Positions 23,499 to 32,719 are shown, numbered from the stretch's first letter. The stretch: DNA of 62,753 nucleotides from Sedimentisphaerales bacterium (GCA_016928975.1 JAFGJR010000041.1:1-62753), one strand, 5' to 3'. The notes: generated from the letters alone by a model not told the origin. Numbers and translations: made by a program.

Positions 23499-24305
23499 AT
23501 GAGATCCGTTCGACAATCACACATTGCACTCGCTATCGTGTTGATGACCGTCGGCATGATCGCCGCCATTCTCGTCGGCCGCAGCAGTGCGACGAATGGC
23601 GGAGGAAATATCCTCGATCAGAATGATGTGACCCTGGTAGACACGGTTGGCACGAACAGGATTTGCTTCCATCGCAACACGGCGTGCGTGGACCCTCTGA
23701 GACCTCTGATCATCGAAAGGATCAAACGCGCCGTCAGTGAGGTCGGCAAGATCGTCGCTGTCACGAATGTGGAGTTCAGAGTCGTTGTCTTTCCTGAAAA
23801 GACCCTCCCGGACAAGGGAATCAGTGGAGTTGCCCCAAACAAGGAAGATATCTGCATCTTGCTTGATCCCACATATCCTCGACTTCGCAAGAGTCTCTCC
23901 GAAGAACTCGTCGCGGTGATTGCCCACGAGTATCATCACACGTTGCGCTACAGGACGGTTGGTTCTGGTGCAACCTTGTTCGAGGCGATCATGAGTGAAG
24001 GACTAGCTGACCTTTTTTGCATGGAAGTGACAGGACACGAACCGCCTTGGGCAAAGCAGATACCCAAAGAAGAATTGGCCCCTTGGCGTGCGAAGGCAGA
24101 GAAGGAGTGGTTCAATTCAGACTACGACTCCCTTGCGTGGTTTGTTGGCCTCAATTCCGACATACCACGTGGCACAGGTTATTCTATGGGTCGAAACATA
24201 GTCGCGGAATACCTCGCTGCACATTCAGAAGATCGTCCATCTACGCTCTATGCAACGCCAGCAAGAGAGTTCCTGCCAGGGAAGCAGGAAGAGTCGCTGA
24301 ATTAA
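23499..24305 (+). CDS. DUF2268-type putative zinc metalloprotease, membrane-anchored or secreted
   Basis: The 268-residue protein has an N-terminal hydrophobic segment (IALAIVLMTVGMIAAILVG), so it should be exported or anchored. The catalytic HExxH motif is present as AHEYHHTLR, and a downstream SEGLADLF supplies the likely third zinc ligand Glu, as in the DUF2268 family. A closing GYSMGRNIVAEYL motif is also typical. The substrate is unknown. GGAGAAG precedes the ATG. The gene is less GC-rich than its neighbours and stands alone. Confidence 0.8.
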   Translation: MRSVRQSHIALAIVLMTVGMIAAILVGRSSATNGGGNILDQNDVTLVDTVGTNRICFHRNTACVDPLRPLIIERIKRAVSEVGKIVAVTNVEFRVVVFPEKTLPDKGISGVAPNKEDICILLDPTYPRLRKSLSEELVAVIAHEYHHTLRYRTVGSGATLFEAIMSEGLADLFCMEVTGHEPPWAKQIPKEELAPWRAKAEKEWFNSDYDSLAWFVGLNSDIPRGTGYSMGRNIVAEYLAAHSEDRPSTLYATPAREFLPGKQEESLN

Positions 24306-24551
24306 GTTCAAAAGGGCTGGACGCGATTACCCGTTTCCGTGTGGGCAGATCAGGGATCGCTGCCGTGGAATCGCCATTCGGTTCTGATTCTGGCGGAGAG
24401 GCGTGGATTCCGTCGTCCTCAGACGTGGGCGTGGAATTCCGGCTCCTGTCGGCACATGCGGACGGTGGCCGTCGATACCCCCGTTTTCAGCACGAAAGAC
24501 GCTGTTTCTCAGCCGCATCCCAGAACGGGTAATCGCGTCCTATGAACGCCC
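24306..24551. other. Intergenic region before the riboswitch promoter
   Basis: I see no gene, repeat or strong hairpin in this 246-bp stretch between the DUF2268 stop and the riboswitch promoter. Confidence 0.4.
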
Positions 24552-24580
24552 TTGACACAGGGGCGGGCATGACGTAGTCT
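24552..24580 (+). promoter_or_regulatory. Promoter of the riboswitch-controlled potassium transporter
   Basis: TTGACA at 24552-24557 and TAGTCT at 24575-24580 have the ideal 17-bp spacing. The predicted start of transcription, near 24587, falls at the 5' edge of the c-di-AMP aptamer. Confidence 0.7.
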
Positions 24581-24587
24581 GTATGTG

Positions 24588-24764
24588 AATCGCCGAGTCC
24601 TGTTGTCAGCAGGAACGGGGGAACCGAAAACCGGGGCGAATCGCCGCACGGCGTAGGGCAACTTCTTCGGCCCGAGCCCGTCAGCTAACCTCGCAGGCGT
24701 CGAAGGAGAGAACCTCTTCCCAGCGGGGGTCAACTCTCCGCTGAACCATAGGGAGGTTCTATAT
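24588..24764 (+). promoter_or_regulatory. c-di-AMP riboswitch (ydaO/yuaA class) with ribosome-binding-site sequestration
   Basis: The aptamer hallmarks are all present in order: CGCCGAGTCCTG, AACGGGGGAACC, CCGGGGCGAATCGCC, CCGAGCCCGTCAGCTAACC, and AGGCGTCGAAGGAGAG. Downstream, GAACCTC (24710-24716) is perfectly complementary to GAGGTTC (24753-24759), which contains the Shine-Dalgarno of the next gene. GGAGAG (24705-24710) can also pair with CTCTCC (24734-24739). The switch would therefore open or hide the ribosome-binding site when c-di-AMP binds the aptamer (inference). Known riboswitches of this class lower expression of potassium importers when c-di-AMP is high. Confidence 0.93.
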
Positions 24765-26768
24765 ATGGATAAGACCGCATCCGTTTCGGACAGCGACTTG
24801 AAGCTCGCGTGCGAGCGGCCGACGCTCGCCGCCAGAGCCAAACGAATTCTCTTCGGCCCACCCCGCGACCTGGCGGATCGCCGCCTGTTTCACCGGCTCT
24901 CCGTCGTGGCCTTTCTGGCCTGGGTCGGGCTTGGCGCCGACGGCCTGTCTTCCTCCGCCTACGGCCCGGAGGAGACGTTCCGTACGCTCGGGCAGCACAC
25001 GTACCTGGCGGTAGCGCTGGCCGGCGCGATGATCCTGACGGTATTCGTCATTTCCGTCGCGTACAGCCGGGTGATCGAGCACTTCCCGACCGGCGGAGGC
25101 GGCTATGTCGTCGCCAGTGCGCTGCTGGGTGAGCGGGCCGGCGTCGTGTCGGGCTCCGCGCTGCTGGTGGACTATGTGCTGACGGTCGCCATCTCCATCG
25201 CGGCCGCCGGCGACGCGTTGTTCAGCTTCCTGCCGACGGGCTGGCTCGGACTGAAAGTGCCGACCGAGATTTTCCTGATCGCGTTGCTGATGGTCACGAA
25301 CATCCGGGGCGTCAAGGAGTCCATCCTGTTCCTGCTGCCGATCTTCTTGTTGTTTTTGGCGACCCACGTGATCCTGATCGGAGGCGGCATTCTGCTCCAC
25401 GCTCCGCAGTTGCCGGAAACCGCCCGGCAGGTCGGGACGGGCTTCCAGAGCGGTTACGCCACGCTCGGCGTGGGCGGCCTGCTGCTACTGTTTGCCCGCG
25501 CGTACTCGCTGGGCGGCGGAACCTACACGGGCATCGAGGCGGTCTCGAACGGCCTGCCGATCATGCGTGAGCCGCGGGTGCGCACCGGCAAGCGCACGAT
25601 GCTCTACATGGCGGTCTCGCTGGCCTGCACCGCGGCCGGCTTGATCGTGTGCTACCTGCTGTGGCAGGTCTCGTTCACGCCAGGCAAGACGCTCAACGCG
25701 GTGCTGGCCGAGCGATTCGCCCAGAGTCTCGGCTGGGGACCCATGTTCATCGTCCTGACGCTCGTCTCCGAAGGGGCGCTGCTGGTGGTCGCCGCGCAGG
25801 CGGGCTTCATCGACGGCCCGCGGGTACTGGCGAATATGGCTCTGGATTGGTGGGTGCCGCGCCGGTTCGCCAGTCTATCGGAGCGGCTGACCACGCGGAA
25901 CGGCATTCTCCTGATGGGTGCCGCGGCACTGGCGGTCCTGCTCTACGCCCACGGCAGCGTCAGCCGCATCGTGGTCATGTACAGCATCAACGTGTTTGCG
26001 ACGTTCTCCATCACGGAACTGTCCATGTGCCGGCTCTGGGTGCGCGACCGGCGGCGACGGCGCGACTGGAGCCGGAAAATCCGCATTCACGTCCTCGGCC
26101 TGACGATGTGCGTGACGATCCTGGTCGTGACGGTGTCGGAGAAGTTCCGCGACGGCGGGTGGCTGACGCTGGTCCTCACCGGCGTCGTCGTGGCGACGTG
26201 CTTTCTCGTGCACCGGCACTACCGGGCGCTGCAGGGCCAGTTGGCGGCGCTGTTTGGAGCCGTCAAAGACATGCGCCCTGGGACCGGCGCGCCCACCCGC
26301 GCCCTTGATCCAACGCTGCCGACGGCGGTCGTCCTCGTCGGCGGCTACAGCAGCCTGGGCATTCACACCCTGCTGGCGGCCCTTCGCACGTTCCCCGGCC
26401 AGTTCGGCAACGCGGTCTTCCTCTCCGTCGGCGTGATCGATTCCAGCGTGTTCAAGGGCGAGGACACGCTCGCCCGCCTGAAGGAGCAGACGGAGTCGGA
26501 TTTGCGGAAGTACGTTGAGCTCACGGCCGGCCAGGGGATTCCGGCGGCCTGCCGGTGCGTCGTCGGGACGGATCTGATCGCCGACCTCGAACGATTGTGC
26601 TTGGAGACGGCCCGCGACTTTCCTCACTGCATCTTCTTCGCCGGGCAACTGGCCTTCCAGCGCAAGCGCTGGTACCAGTCCCTGCTGCACAACCAGACCA
26701 CCTTCGCGTTGCAGGAGCGTCTGTATCCGATGGGCCACACCCTGGTCATTTTGCCGGCACGGATCTGA
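24765..26768 (+). CDS. KimA-like potassium transporter (APC superfamily)
   Basis: The 667-residue protein has about 12 transmembrane helices in residues 40-490 and a cytosolic C-terminal part (about 500-667). GADGLSSSAYGPEE resembles the DALSSVAYG motif of KimA (formerly YdaO), the c-di-AMP-controlled high-affinity K+ importer. GGGGYVVASALLGERAG follows as in the APC fold. The C-terminal region (TAVVLVGGYSSLGIHTL) lies where KimA has its cytosolic domain. The ATG is preceded by GGGAGG inside the riboswitch expression platform, so translation should respond to c-di-AMP. K+ transport is inferred from the riboswitch plus similarity, not demonstrated. Confidence 0.85.
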   Translation: MDKTASVSDSDLKLACERPTLAARAKRILFGPPRDLADRRLFHRLSVVAFLAWVGLGADGLSSSAYGPEETFRTLGQHTYLAVALAGAMILTVFVISVAYSRVIEHFPTGGGGYVVASALLGERAGVVSGSALLVDYVLTVAISIAAAGDALFSFLPTGWLGLKVPTEIFLIALLMVTNIRGVKESILFLLPIFLLFLATHVILIGGGILLHAPQLPETARQVGTGFQSGYATLGVGGLLLLFARAYSLGGGTYTGIEAVSNGLPIMREPRVRTGKRTMLYMAVSLACTAAGLIVCYLLWQVSFTPGKTLNAVLAERFAQSLGWGPMFIVLTLVSEGALLVVAAQAGFIDGPRVLANMALDWWVPRRFASLSERLTTRNGILLMGAAALAVLLYAHGSVSRIVVMYSINVFATFSITELSMCRLWVRDRRRRRDWSRKIRIHVLGLTMCVTILVVTVSEKFRDGGWLTLVLTGVVVATCFLVHRHYRALQGQLAALFGAVKDMRPGTGAPTRALDPTLPTAVVLVGGYSSLGIHTLLAALRTFPGQFGNAVFLSVGVIDSSVFKGEDTLARLKEQTESDLRKYVELTAGQGIPAACRCVVGTDLIADLERLCLETARDFPHCIFFAGQLAFQRKRWYQSLLHNQTTFALQERLYPMGHTLVILPARI

Positions 26769-26935
26769 GAGAGTGGGTTCGCGACGTGTCACCGAGCCTC
26801 GCGCGGCTTTGTCCTTGCCTGTTGAGGGGGGTTCGGGCACAATACCCCGATCCGGCAAGGCGTCCTGGGACGCGGCAGCGTGGGACTTGCCCCGCCTGCG
26901 TCGGACGCCGGAGAACCAGCAAGGGATTCGATGGT

Positions 26936-28468
26936 ATGCTTCAGCATTTCTTCAAGCGAAAACCGCTCAGCATGGTGCACGAGGAGATGAGGGGCGAGAA
27001 CCGCCTGCGCCGGGTGCTCGGGCCGTGGTCGCTGACCAGCCTGGGCGTCGGGTGCATCATCGGCGCGGGTATCTTCGTCATCACCGGCTTCGCCGCTCAT
27101 TACAAGGCGGGACCCTCGCTGATGCTGTCCTTCGTGACGGCGGGACTGGCCTGCATCTTCTCCGCCTTGTGCTACGCGGAGTTCGCCTCCATGGCGCCCA
27201 TCGCCGGCTCCGCGTACACGTACGCCTACGTCACGCTGGGCGAGATGCTCGCCTGGATCATCGGATGGGACCTCGTCCTTGAATATACCGTTGCCTCCGC
27301 GACCGTCGCGCACGGCTGGTCCAAGTACTTCCAGGATTTCATCGGGATCTTCGGCTACCACGTGCCGCACGTCCTGTCCAACGCCCCGTTTGAGTTCAGC
27401 CCAACCGAAGGGGCCTTTACGGCCACCGGCACCTGGTTTGACCTGCCGGCGCTGGCGGTCGTCACGATTCTGACCGTCGTGCTCGTGATCGGCATTCGGG
27501 AGAGTGCCCGCTTCAACAACATCATGGTGGTGGTCAAGGTGGGGATCGTACTGCTGGTCATCGGAATCGGCGTGTTCTACATCAATCCCGCCAACTGGCA
27601 GCCGTTCGCGCCGTTCGGCTGGGCGGGCTTGAGCCTCTTCGGCAAGCCAATCTGGGGCCAGACCGGTGCCGACGGCGCGCCGATCGGCATGGTCGCGGGA
27701 GCTGCAATCATCTTCTTCGCGTATATCGGATTCGATTCCGTCTCGACGCACGCGGAGGAGGCCCGCCGGCCACAGCGCGATGTCCCGTTCGGCATCATTG
27801 CCTCGCTGCTGATCTGCACGATCCTGTACATCGCGGTGACCCTGGTGCTCACCGGCATGGTCCCTTACGACCAGATCGACGTGAATGCCCCGATCGCGGC
27901 GGCGTTCGAGCGCGTCGGGCTCAAGTGGGCGCGATTCGTCATCTCCTTAGGCGCCGTGGCCGGCATCACGTCGGTCATGCTCGTGCTCATGCTCAGCCAG
28001 CCTCGTGTGCTGTTGGCGATGGCGAGAGACGGCCTGCTTCCCGAGAGCTTCTTCGGCGATATCCACCCGCGGTTTCGCACGCCCTGGAAATCGACCATCG
28101 TCACCGGCATCATGGTCGGGACCATGGCCTCGTTCATCCCGCTGGGCGTCCTCGCGGAGCTGGTGAACATCGGCACGCTTCTGGCCTTCATCATCGTCTG
28201 TATTGCGGTGCTCGTGATGCGGTATATCCACCCGACTGCGGAGCGGCCGTTCCGCTGTCCCTGGGTGCCGGTGGTTCCGATTCTCGGCGTGTTGCTGTGC
28301 CTGATGCTGATGATCTCTCTACCCTTTGGGAATTGGCTGCGGCTGCTGGCTTGGATGGTGGCGGGCATGTTCATCTACCTGCTCTACGGCCGTCATCACA
28401 GCGTCATGGCCCGCCAGAGACTGACCGAGCAAGCCGCCAGCGCCGGCTGCGAACCCCTGACGCCGTAG
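26936..28468 (+). CDS. APC superfamily amino acid permease (CAT-type)
   Basis: The 510-residue membrane protein has about 12-14 helices. GVGCIIGAGIFVITGFAA is the first-helix signature of the cationic amino acid transporter group, and SALCYAEFASMAPIAGSAYTYAYVTLGE and FFAYIGFDSVSTHAEEARRPQRDVPFGI are the classic later motifs. It likely imports amino acids. The start at 26936 is chosen to give the family-typical short N-terminus (MLQHFFKRKPL). It lies 167 bp after the KimA-like gene on the same strand, so it may be on the riboswitch transcript, although no second riboswitch is seen. Confidence 0.9.
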   Translation: MLQHFFKRKPLSMVHEEMRGENRLRRVLGPWSLTSLGVGCIIGAGIFVITGFAAHYKAGPSLMLSFVTAGLACIFSALCYAEFASMAPIAGSAYTYAYVTLGEMLAWIIGWDLVLEYTVASATVAHGWSKYFQDFIGIFGYHVPHVLSNAPFEFSPTEGAFTATGTWFDLPALAVVTILTVVLVIGIRESARFNNIMVVVKVGIVLLVIGIGVFYINPANWQPFAPFGWAGLSLFGKPIWGQTGADGAPIGMVAGAAIIFFAYIGFDSVSTHAEEARRPQRDVPFGIIASLLICTILYIAVTLVLTGMVPYDQIDVNAPIAAAFERVGLKWARFVISLGAVAGITSVMLVLMLSQPRVLLAMARDGLLPESFFGDIHPRFRTPWKSTIVTGIMVGTMASFIPLGVLAELVNIGTLLAFIIVCIAVLVMRYIHPTAERPFRCPWVPVVPILGVLLCLMLMISLPFGNWLRLLAWMVAGMFIYLLYGRHHSVMARQRLTEQAASAGCEPLTP

Positions 28469-28676
28469 GGGGCAGCCGTTGAATCGTTGAGACTCGACAA
28501 GCTCCTCATCGTCTATCCGGGAGACCTGGCCTGGCCCGTGAGCGAGCGGATCATTGCATGTCCCATTCTCAAGGTGCGAGAATCGCCGGCGTAGACCCTT
28601 GCCGTCGATCGCTCTTGCAGATACCTTTGACTCGTGCTGCGTGAACGACAAATGGTATCCGCGTAAGGATGAGGAC

Positions 28677-29798
28677 ATGAGGCGATCCATCGTTTGTTGC
28701 GCGATGCTGCTGGTGTCGAGCGTCGCCCTGGCGGCTAATGACGGCGCGGGCTCGGCGGTCAAGGTGAGTGACCCGGCGGCCACGGCCCAGACGCAGGCGC
28801 TTTACCGGAACCTGTACAAGGTTGCGCAGGAGGGCGTCCTGTTCGGGCATCAGGACACTCTGGCTTACGGCGTGGGCTGGAAGGGCGATCCGAATACCCT
28901 CGATAGCGACGCGCATCGGCTCTGCGGCAAGTTCCCCGCCGTCTTCGGCTGGGACATCGGCCACATCGGCACGCCACGCAATATCGACGGCGTCCCCTTC
29001 GAGAGCATGAAATCGTGGATCGGGAAAGCCTACGAGAAAGGCGGCGTCAGCACGGTAAGCTGGCACGCCCGGATCCCCGGCACGACCAAGAGCGCGTGGA
29101 CAAAGCAGAACGTCGTCTCGCGCCTGCTGCCCGGCGGCGACATGCACGACACGTACAAGGCCACGCTGGACCAAGTGGCCGGGTTTTTCGCCGAGTTGAA
29201 GGGGCCCGGCGGTGAGCCGATCCCGGTCATCTTCCGCCCGTTCCACGAGCACACCGGCGACTGGTTCTGGTGGGGCGCGAAATGGTGCACGCCCCAGGAG
29301 TACAAGCAACTCTGGCGCTTCACCGTCGACTACCTGAGAAAGACCAAGGGCCTGCACAACCTGATCACCGCCTACTCGCCCGACCGATTCAAGGACCGCG
29401 AGCAGTACATGGAACGCTATCCCGGCGACGACATCATCGACATCCTGGGCCACGACAACTACGGTGCGTTCCGCTCGGCAGAGACGAAGGATGAGGCTCG
29501 CCAGGCGCTGGAGGCCGTGGTGGCGCTGGCCGAGGAGCACCACAAAATCGCCGCGATGACGGAGACCGGCGTCGGCCAGAACACTGCCAATGCGACCTGG
29601 TGGACCGACATCCTGCTGGAAGTCCTCAAGTCGAGCGTGGAGACAAAGAAGATCGCGTGGGTGCTCGTCTGGCGGAACGCCGGCCGGCGGCAGAACTATG
29701 CGGCGTTCCCCGATGCCCCCACCGCCGACAGCTTCAAGGTCTTCGAGCGCAACCCGCTCACGGTCTTTCTCGAAGACCTGCCCCCGATGTACAAGTAG
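28677..29798 (+). CDS. Glycoside hydrolase family 26 (beta-mannanase-like), secreted
   Basis: The 373-residue protein has a signal peptide (SIVCCAMLLVSSVALA) and an AAGGATGAGG site before the ATG. GH26 marks are VLFGHQDTLAYG, the acid/base motif VIFRPFHEHTGDWFWWG and the nucleophile region MTETGVG. The retaining mechanism uses the Glu in each of these. FGWDIGHIG is also shared with the family. It would cleave beta-1,4-mannan or a related glycan outside the cell. It stands alone, with the ParA fusion gene downstream. Confidence 0.93.
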   Translation: MRRSIVCCAMLLVSSVALAANDGAGSAVKVSDPAATAQTQALYRNLYKVAQEGVLFGHQDTLAYGVGWKGDPNTLDSDAHRLCGKFPAVFGWDIGHIGTPRNIDGVPFESMKSWIGKAYEKGGVSTVSWHARIPGTTKSAWTKQNVVSRLLPGGDMHDTYKATLDQVAGFFAELKGPGGEPIPVIFRPFHEHTGDWFWWGAKWCTPQEYKQLWRFTVDYLRKTKGLHNLITAYSPDRFKDREQYMERYPGDDIIDILGHDNYGAFRSAETKDEARQALEAVVALAEEHHKIAAMTETGVGQNTANATWWTDILLEVLKSSVETKKIAWVLVWRNAGRRQNYAAFPDAPTADSFKVFERNPLTVFLEDLPPMYK

Positions 29799-30381
29799 GG
29801 AATACGGCCCGGCGATTGCCCTGCCAGGTCGGACTTCATCGAAACAGGTAGCGCAAGCGTCGCCACCTCGCGCCTGGAGACAGCTCGCGCCTCTTGCGGC
29901 ACGAATTGTCATAACCGGCTGTATGACAACAGGTTAGGAAAACGCGAGATCGGCCGTCCCGGGAGACATCGATGGACTCGCGGCGACGGCGTCTTAGCCT
30001 TGGACATCGGGGCTCGGCGTCCCAGCCGGGCGAAGCCAGCACGGAGAGGGCTTCGCGACGCAAGGGCTGGACGCCCTCGCCACGCGGGCTACGGGATGAA
30101 TCCCGGTGCGGCTTACCCCTTGCTGCCATCCCCCGTCCCCCCGTTCAGGCGATCCCGGCCGAGGGCGGGGCCGATAAGGGGCACTGTTTCTCTACCTTGA
30201 AGGTCTTTTTATTGGGCCGTCCCATAAAAGGGTAAAGTTTTCTCGACGTGCCTGCCGAAAAACAAGATGTGACAGGCAATTCGCGTGAATCAGTGCTGAT
30301 AAGCAGGTTTTTTGAGCCTGCAAGGGTTGGGGAGTCGCCATCGGACGGCGACCGATTTCGGGCTCGTGAATGGAGACAAAC
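29799..30381. other. Long leader region with stacked hairpins before the ParA-CBM48 gene
   Basis: No gene is seen. GC-rich repeat words related to class B lie at about 30050-30175. Just upstream of the gene are three predicted stems: TGCCTG/CAGGCA (30249-30278), GCAGG/CCTGC (30303-30321) and GTCGCC/GGCGAC (30334-30352). The last competes with ATCGG/CCGAT (30340-30357). They may form a structured leader, but no known riboswitch class was recognised. Confidence 0.4.
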
Positions 30382-31794
30382 ATGAGAACAGTCGCGATCG
30401 TGAACCAGAAAGGTGGCTGTGGCAAGACCACGGTGTCCATCAATCTTGCCAGCGCGTTAGCAGACCTTGGCAAGCGTGTGCTGCTGGTGGATATGGACCC
30501 GCAGTCGCACTGTGCAGTGGGCCTGGCGGTGCCGGAGGAGCAGATCGAGCAGAGCATTTATGACGTACTGATCAGCAAGAGCCGCGGCGAGCCGATGCGC
30601 CTGACCGAGATCCTGTGGCAGATCGGCGAGCGGCTAGAGCTGGCGCCGGCGAGCATCGACCTGTCGGCGTTCGAGCAGCAGATGGCCGGCATTCCCGATC
30701 GCGAGTGCTCCCTGAAGAACGTGCTGGTGGATGTCGACGGCGAGTACGATTTCATCGTGGTGGACTGCCCGCCGGCGGTGAGCCTTCTGACGTTCAACGC
30801 GTTGCGCGCCGCGACCGACGTGGTGGTGCCGGTCGAGACCGGGTACTTCGCGCTGCACGGCCTGAGCAAGCAACTGGAGACGCTGAGCATCCTGTGCAAA
30901 CGCTGCCAGCAGGAAGTCTCCGTGCGCGTCCTGGCCAGCATGTACGACATCCGCACGAAGATGGCCCGCGAGATCCTCGCGGAACTCCGCTCCCACTTCG
31001 CCGACCGCATGTTCAAGACCGTGGTGAACTTCAATACGCGAATCAAAGAGGCGGCCAGCTTCGGCCAGCCCATCAGTGAATACGACCCCGCCAGCAAAGG
31101 CCAGCAGGATTTCAAGTCCCTCGCGCAGGAAGTGATCGGCGCCGCGGAGCATCCGCAAGTCAAGAGCAAGCGCCTCGTGGACTCGCTGGCCGATCAGCTC
31201 GAATCCATCGGCGCCAGTGCCACCGAGCTGCTCAAGAGCGGCAAGCCCTCGGTCGTGGCGGAGCCGCCCAAGCGGGTCGAGCCGATGCCGGTCAACGTGG
31301 GCGGCGAGCCGCACAAGGTAGCGCCGGCGCCGATCCCGGTGATCCCGGTGGCGAGCCCTGCGCCGTCGGCCCCTGCGCCCGTAGCCGCGGCCGTCGCACC
31401 GGCGGTCACGCCCGGAGGCGCGGCGGCGCTGACCGCGTCGGCCGCACGCGTCGAGCCGTCGGTCCAGGCCCCGCCCAGGCCGGCCGCGACGATTGACGAG
31501 AAGCTCTCCGACTATTACGGCGTCAACCAAATCCAGGACGCGGTGGTCTTCGTAACGCTCTACCCGCGTGCCAAGAGCGTCGAGATCGCCGGCGACTTCA
31601 ACAACTGGCAGCCGGCGAAGACGCCCATGATCCGCGTCGGCGACAGCGGCGTCTGGCAGATCAAAATGAAGCTCAACCAGGGAACCTACCGCTACCGACT
31701 CGTCGTCGACGGCCAGTGGCAGCAGGACCCCTACAACGAGCGAACCGAACTCAACCCCTACGGCGAATACAACTCGATCGTCGACGTGCACTGA
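30382..31794 (+). CDS. ParA-family ATPase fused to a C-terminal CBM48/AMPK glycogen-binding domain
   Basis: Residues 1-255 are a ParA/MinD ATPase with a deviant Walker A KGGCGKTT near the N-terminus, a LVDMDPQSH motif and a VVDCPPAVS Walker B. A Pro/Ala/Val-rich linker (about 290-370) follows. The last 90 residues form an early-set carbohydrate-binding domain of the CBM48/AMPK-beta type (VTLYPRAKSVEIAGDFNNWQ, QIKMKLNQGTYRYRLVVDG). The ATG at 30382 is chosen because GGAG lies just before it; an ATG at 30370 is possible. The combination suggests positioning of, or response to, glycogen or another glucan (inference). There is no parB next to it. An inverted-repeat terminator follows. Confidence 0.85.
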   Translation: MRTVAIVNQKGGCGKTTVSINLASALADLGKRVLLVDMDPQSHCAVGLAVPEEQIEQSIYDVLISKSRGEPMRLTEILWQIGERLELAPASIDLSAFEQQMAGIPDRECSLKNVLVDVDGEYDFIVVDCPPAVSLLTFNALRAATDVVVPVETGYFALHGLSKQLETLSILCKRCQQEVSVRVLASMYDIRTKMAREILAELRSHFADRMFKTVVNFNTRIKEAASFGQPISEYDPASKGQQDFKSLAQEVIGAAEHPQVKSKRLVDSLADQLESIGASATELLKSGKPSVVAEPPKRVEPMPVNVGGEPHKVAPAPIPVIPVASPAPSAPAPVAAAVAPAVTPGGAAALTASAARVEPSVQAPPRPAATIDEKLSDYYGVNQIQDAVVFVTLYPRAKSVEIAGDFNNWQPAKTPMIRVGDSGVWQIKMKLNQGTYRYRLVVDGQWQQDPYNERTELNPYGEYNSIVDVH

Positions 31795-31837
31795 CCACAC
31801 GCCGGCCCTCGGGCGCCATAGCCCGAATTGACTTTCG

Positions 31838-31880
31838 CAGGCTGCAGAGATTCCCCCCTCCCCTCTGCAGCCTGTTTGCT
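31838..31880 (+). terminator. Inverted-repeat terminator after the ParA-CBM48 gene
   Basis: CAGGCTGCAGAG and CTCTGCAGCCTG form a perfect 12-bp stem with a 13-nt pyrimidine loop, followed by TTTGCTT. It starts 44 bp after the stop codon. The T-run is short, so efficiency is uncertain. Confidence 0.65.
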
Positions 31881-32094
31881 TCTCGGCTCTCGACGTGCAC
31901 GTCACTGCGGTAGGCTGGTTTCTCTCTCTCGCTGGGTGCCGACAGGAGTAAGAGATTGACCGGCTACGACCCGAAATCCAACGTCCGAACGACTTCATCG
32001 ACCCCCTTCTCAAGAATGATGAGCGCATTGGTTCGGAGGATGGGCGTCAGCCCATGTGGAGGATTCTGAAGGCACAAGACTGCTGAAAAGGGAA
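31881..32094. other. Short unassigned stretch before the toxin gene
   Basis: Open frames exist on both strands around 31950-32090, with mutually exclusive plausible codons, and I cannot decide that any is a gene. A GGATGGGCGTCAGCCCATGTG mini-palindrome lies at about 32039. Confidence 0.3.
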
Positions 32095-32424
32095 CTACCC
32101 GTCTTGGCCGGACTCGCTGGTGGTTTGCCCGTGTCTCAGTGCTCGCCGAATCCTCCTCGGGTTGCGACGAAGATCCAATACTCTCCAGACCACGACTGTG
32201 GTTTCCTCTTCAACCTCGTAATAGATGGCGTAGGGAAACCTCTTGGAGAGCATGCGATGATAGCCAAAAACGGTCGGGTGGATTCCGGCGTACAGCATCA
32301 GAGAATCGATGTCGGAGAACAGGGAGTTGAAGAAGTACTCTCCCAATCCTTCACCCTGCTTCTCGTAAAACAGGCGACTCTCGTACAGGTCCTCCATCGC
32401 CGAAGAGAGCAGCTTGATTCTCAC
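32095..32424 (-). CDS. ParE/RelE-type toxin
   Basis: The 109-residue protein has the RelE/ParE fold pattern: an N-terminal MRIKLLSSAMEDLYESRLFYE, a central DIDSLMLYAGIHP, then KRFPYAIYYEVEEETTVVVWRVLDLRRNP. Its ATG overlaps the stop codon of the antitoxin gene by 4 bp. The class acts on gyrase or on ribosome-bound mRNA; which applies here is unknown. It forms a type II toxin-antitoxin pair with the gene upstream. Confidence 0.85.
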   Translation of the reverse strand: MRIKLLSSAMEDLYESRLFYEKQGEGLGEYFFNSLFSDIDSLMLYAGIHPTVFGYHRMLSKRFPYAIYYEVEEETTVVVWRVLDLRRNPRRIRRALRHGQTTSESGQDG

Positions 32425-32642
32425 TCGAATCGCTTCCTTAGTTCCTTCTTCGCTTTGCGCCAGTCCACGACGCTCTCCTGGCCCGACTTGCGGCGACGGT
32501 CGGTCTCGTCGAGAGCCTCACGATGCCAATCGGGCGATTCGAGCTGGTCCGCGTCCCTCGACAGGTCCTCCCAGATGGCCTCCATTACCTTCAACTTCTC
32601 TTCTCGCGAGAGATGTCCGATCTCTATGCTCTTTGGTGTCAT
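32421..32642 (-). CDS. Antitoxin of the ParE-type module (putative addiction module component)
   Basis: The 73-residue protein (from ATG at 32642, preceded by AGGATTTCGG) shows the addiction-module antitoxin pattern of TIGR02574/PF09720: SREEKLKVMEAIWEDLSRD and then a charged, toxin-binding C-terminal helix with SPDWHREALDE. It is encoded just upstream of, and overlapping, the toxin gene. A TTG five codons upstream is open but has no ribosome-binding site. Confidence 0.82.
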   Translation of the reverse strand: MTPKSIEIGHLSREEKLKVMEAIWEDLSRDADQLESPDWHREALDETDRRRKSGQESVVDWRKAKKELRKRFE

Positions 32643-32719
32643 CCGAAATCCTGTCAACTGCTGACTTCAGCCTAACATTCGTTCGGGCATCTGTCAATCA
32701 CCATGGCGGGAAACAACGC

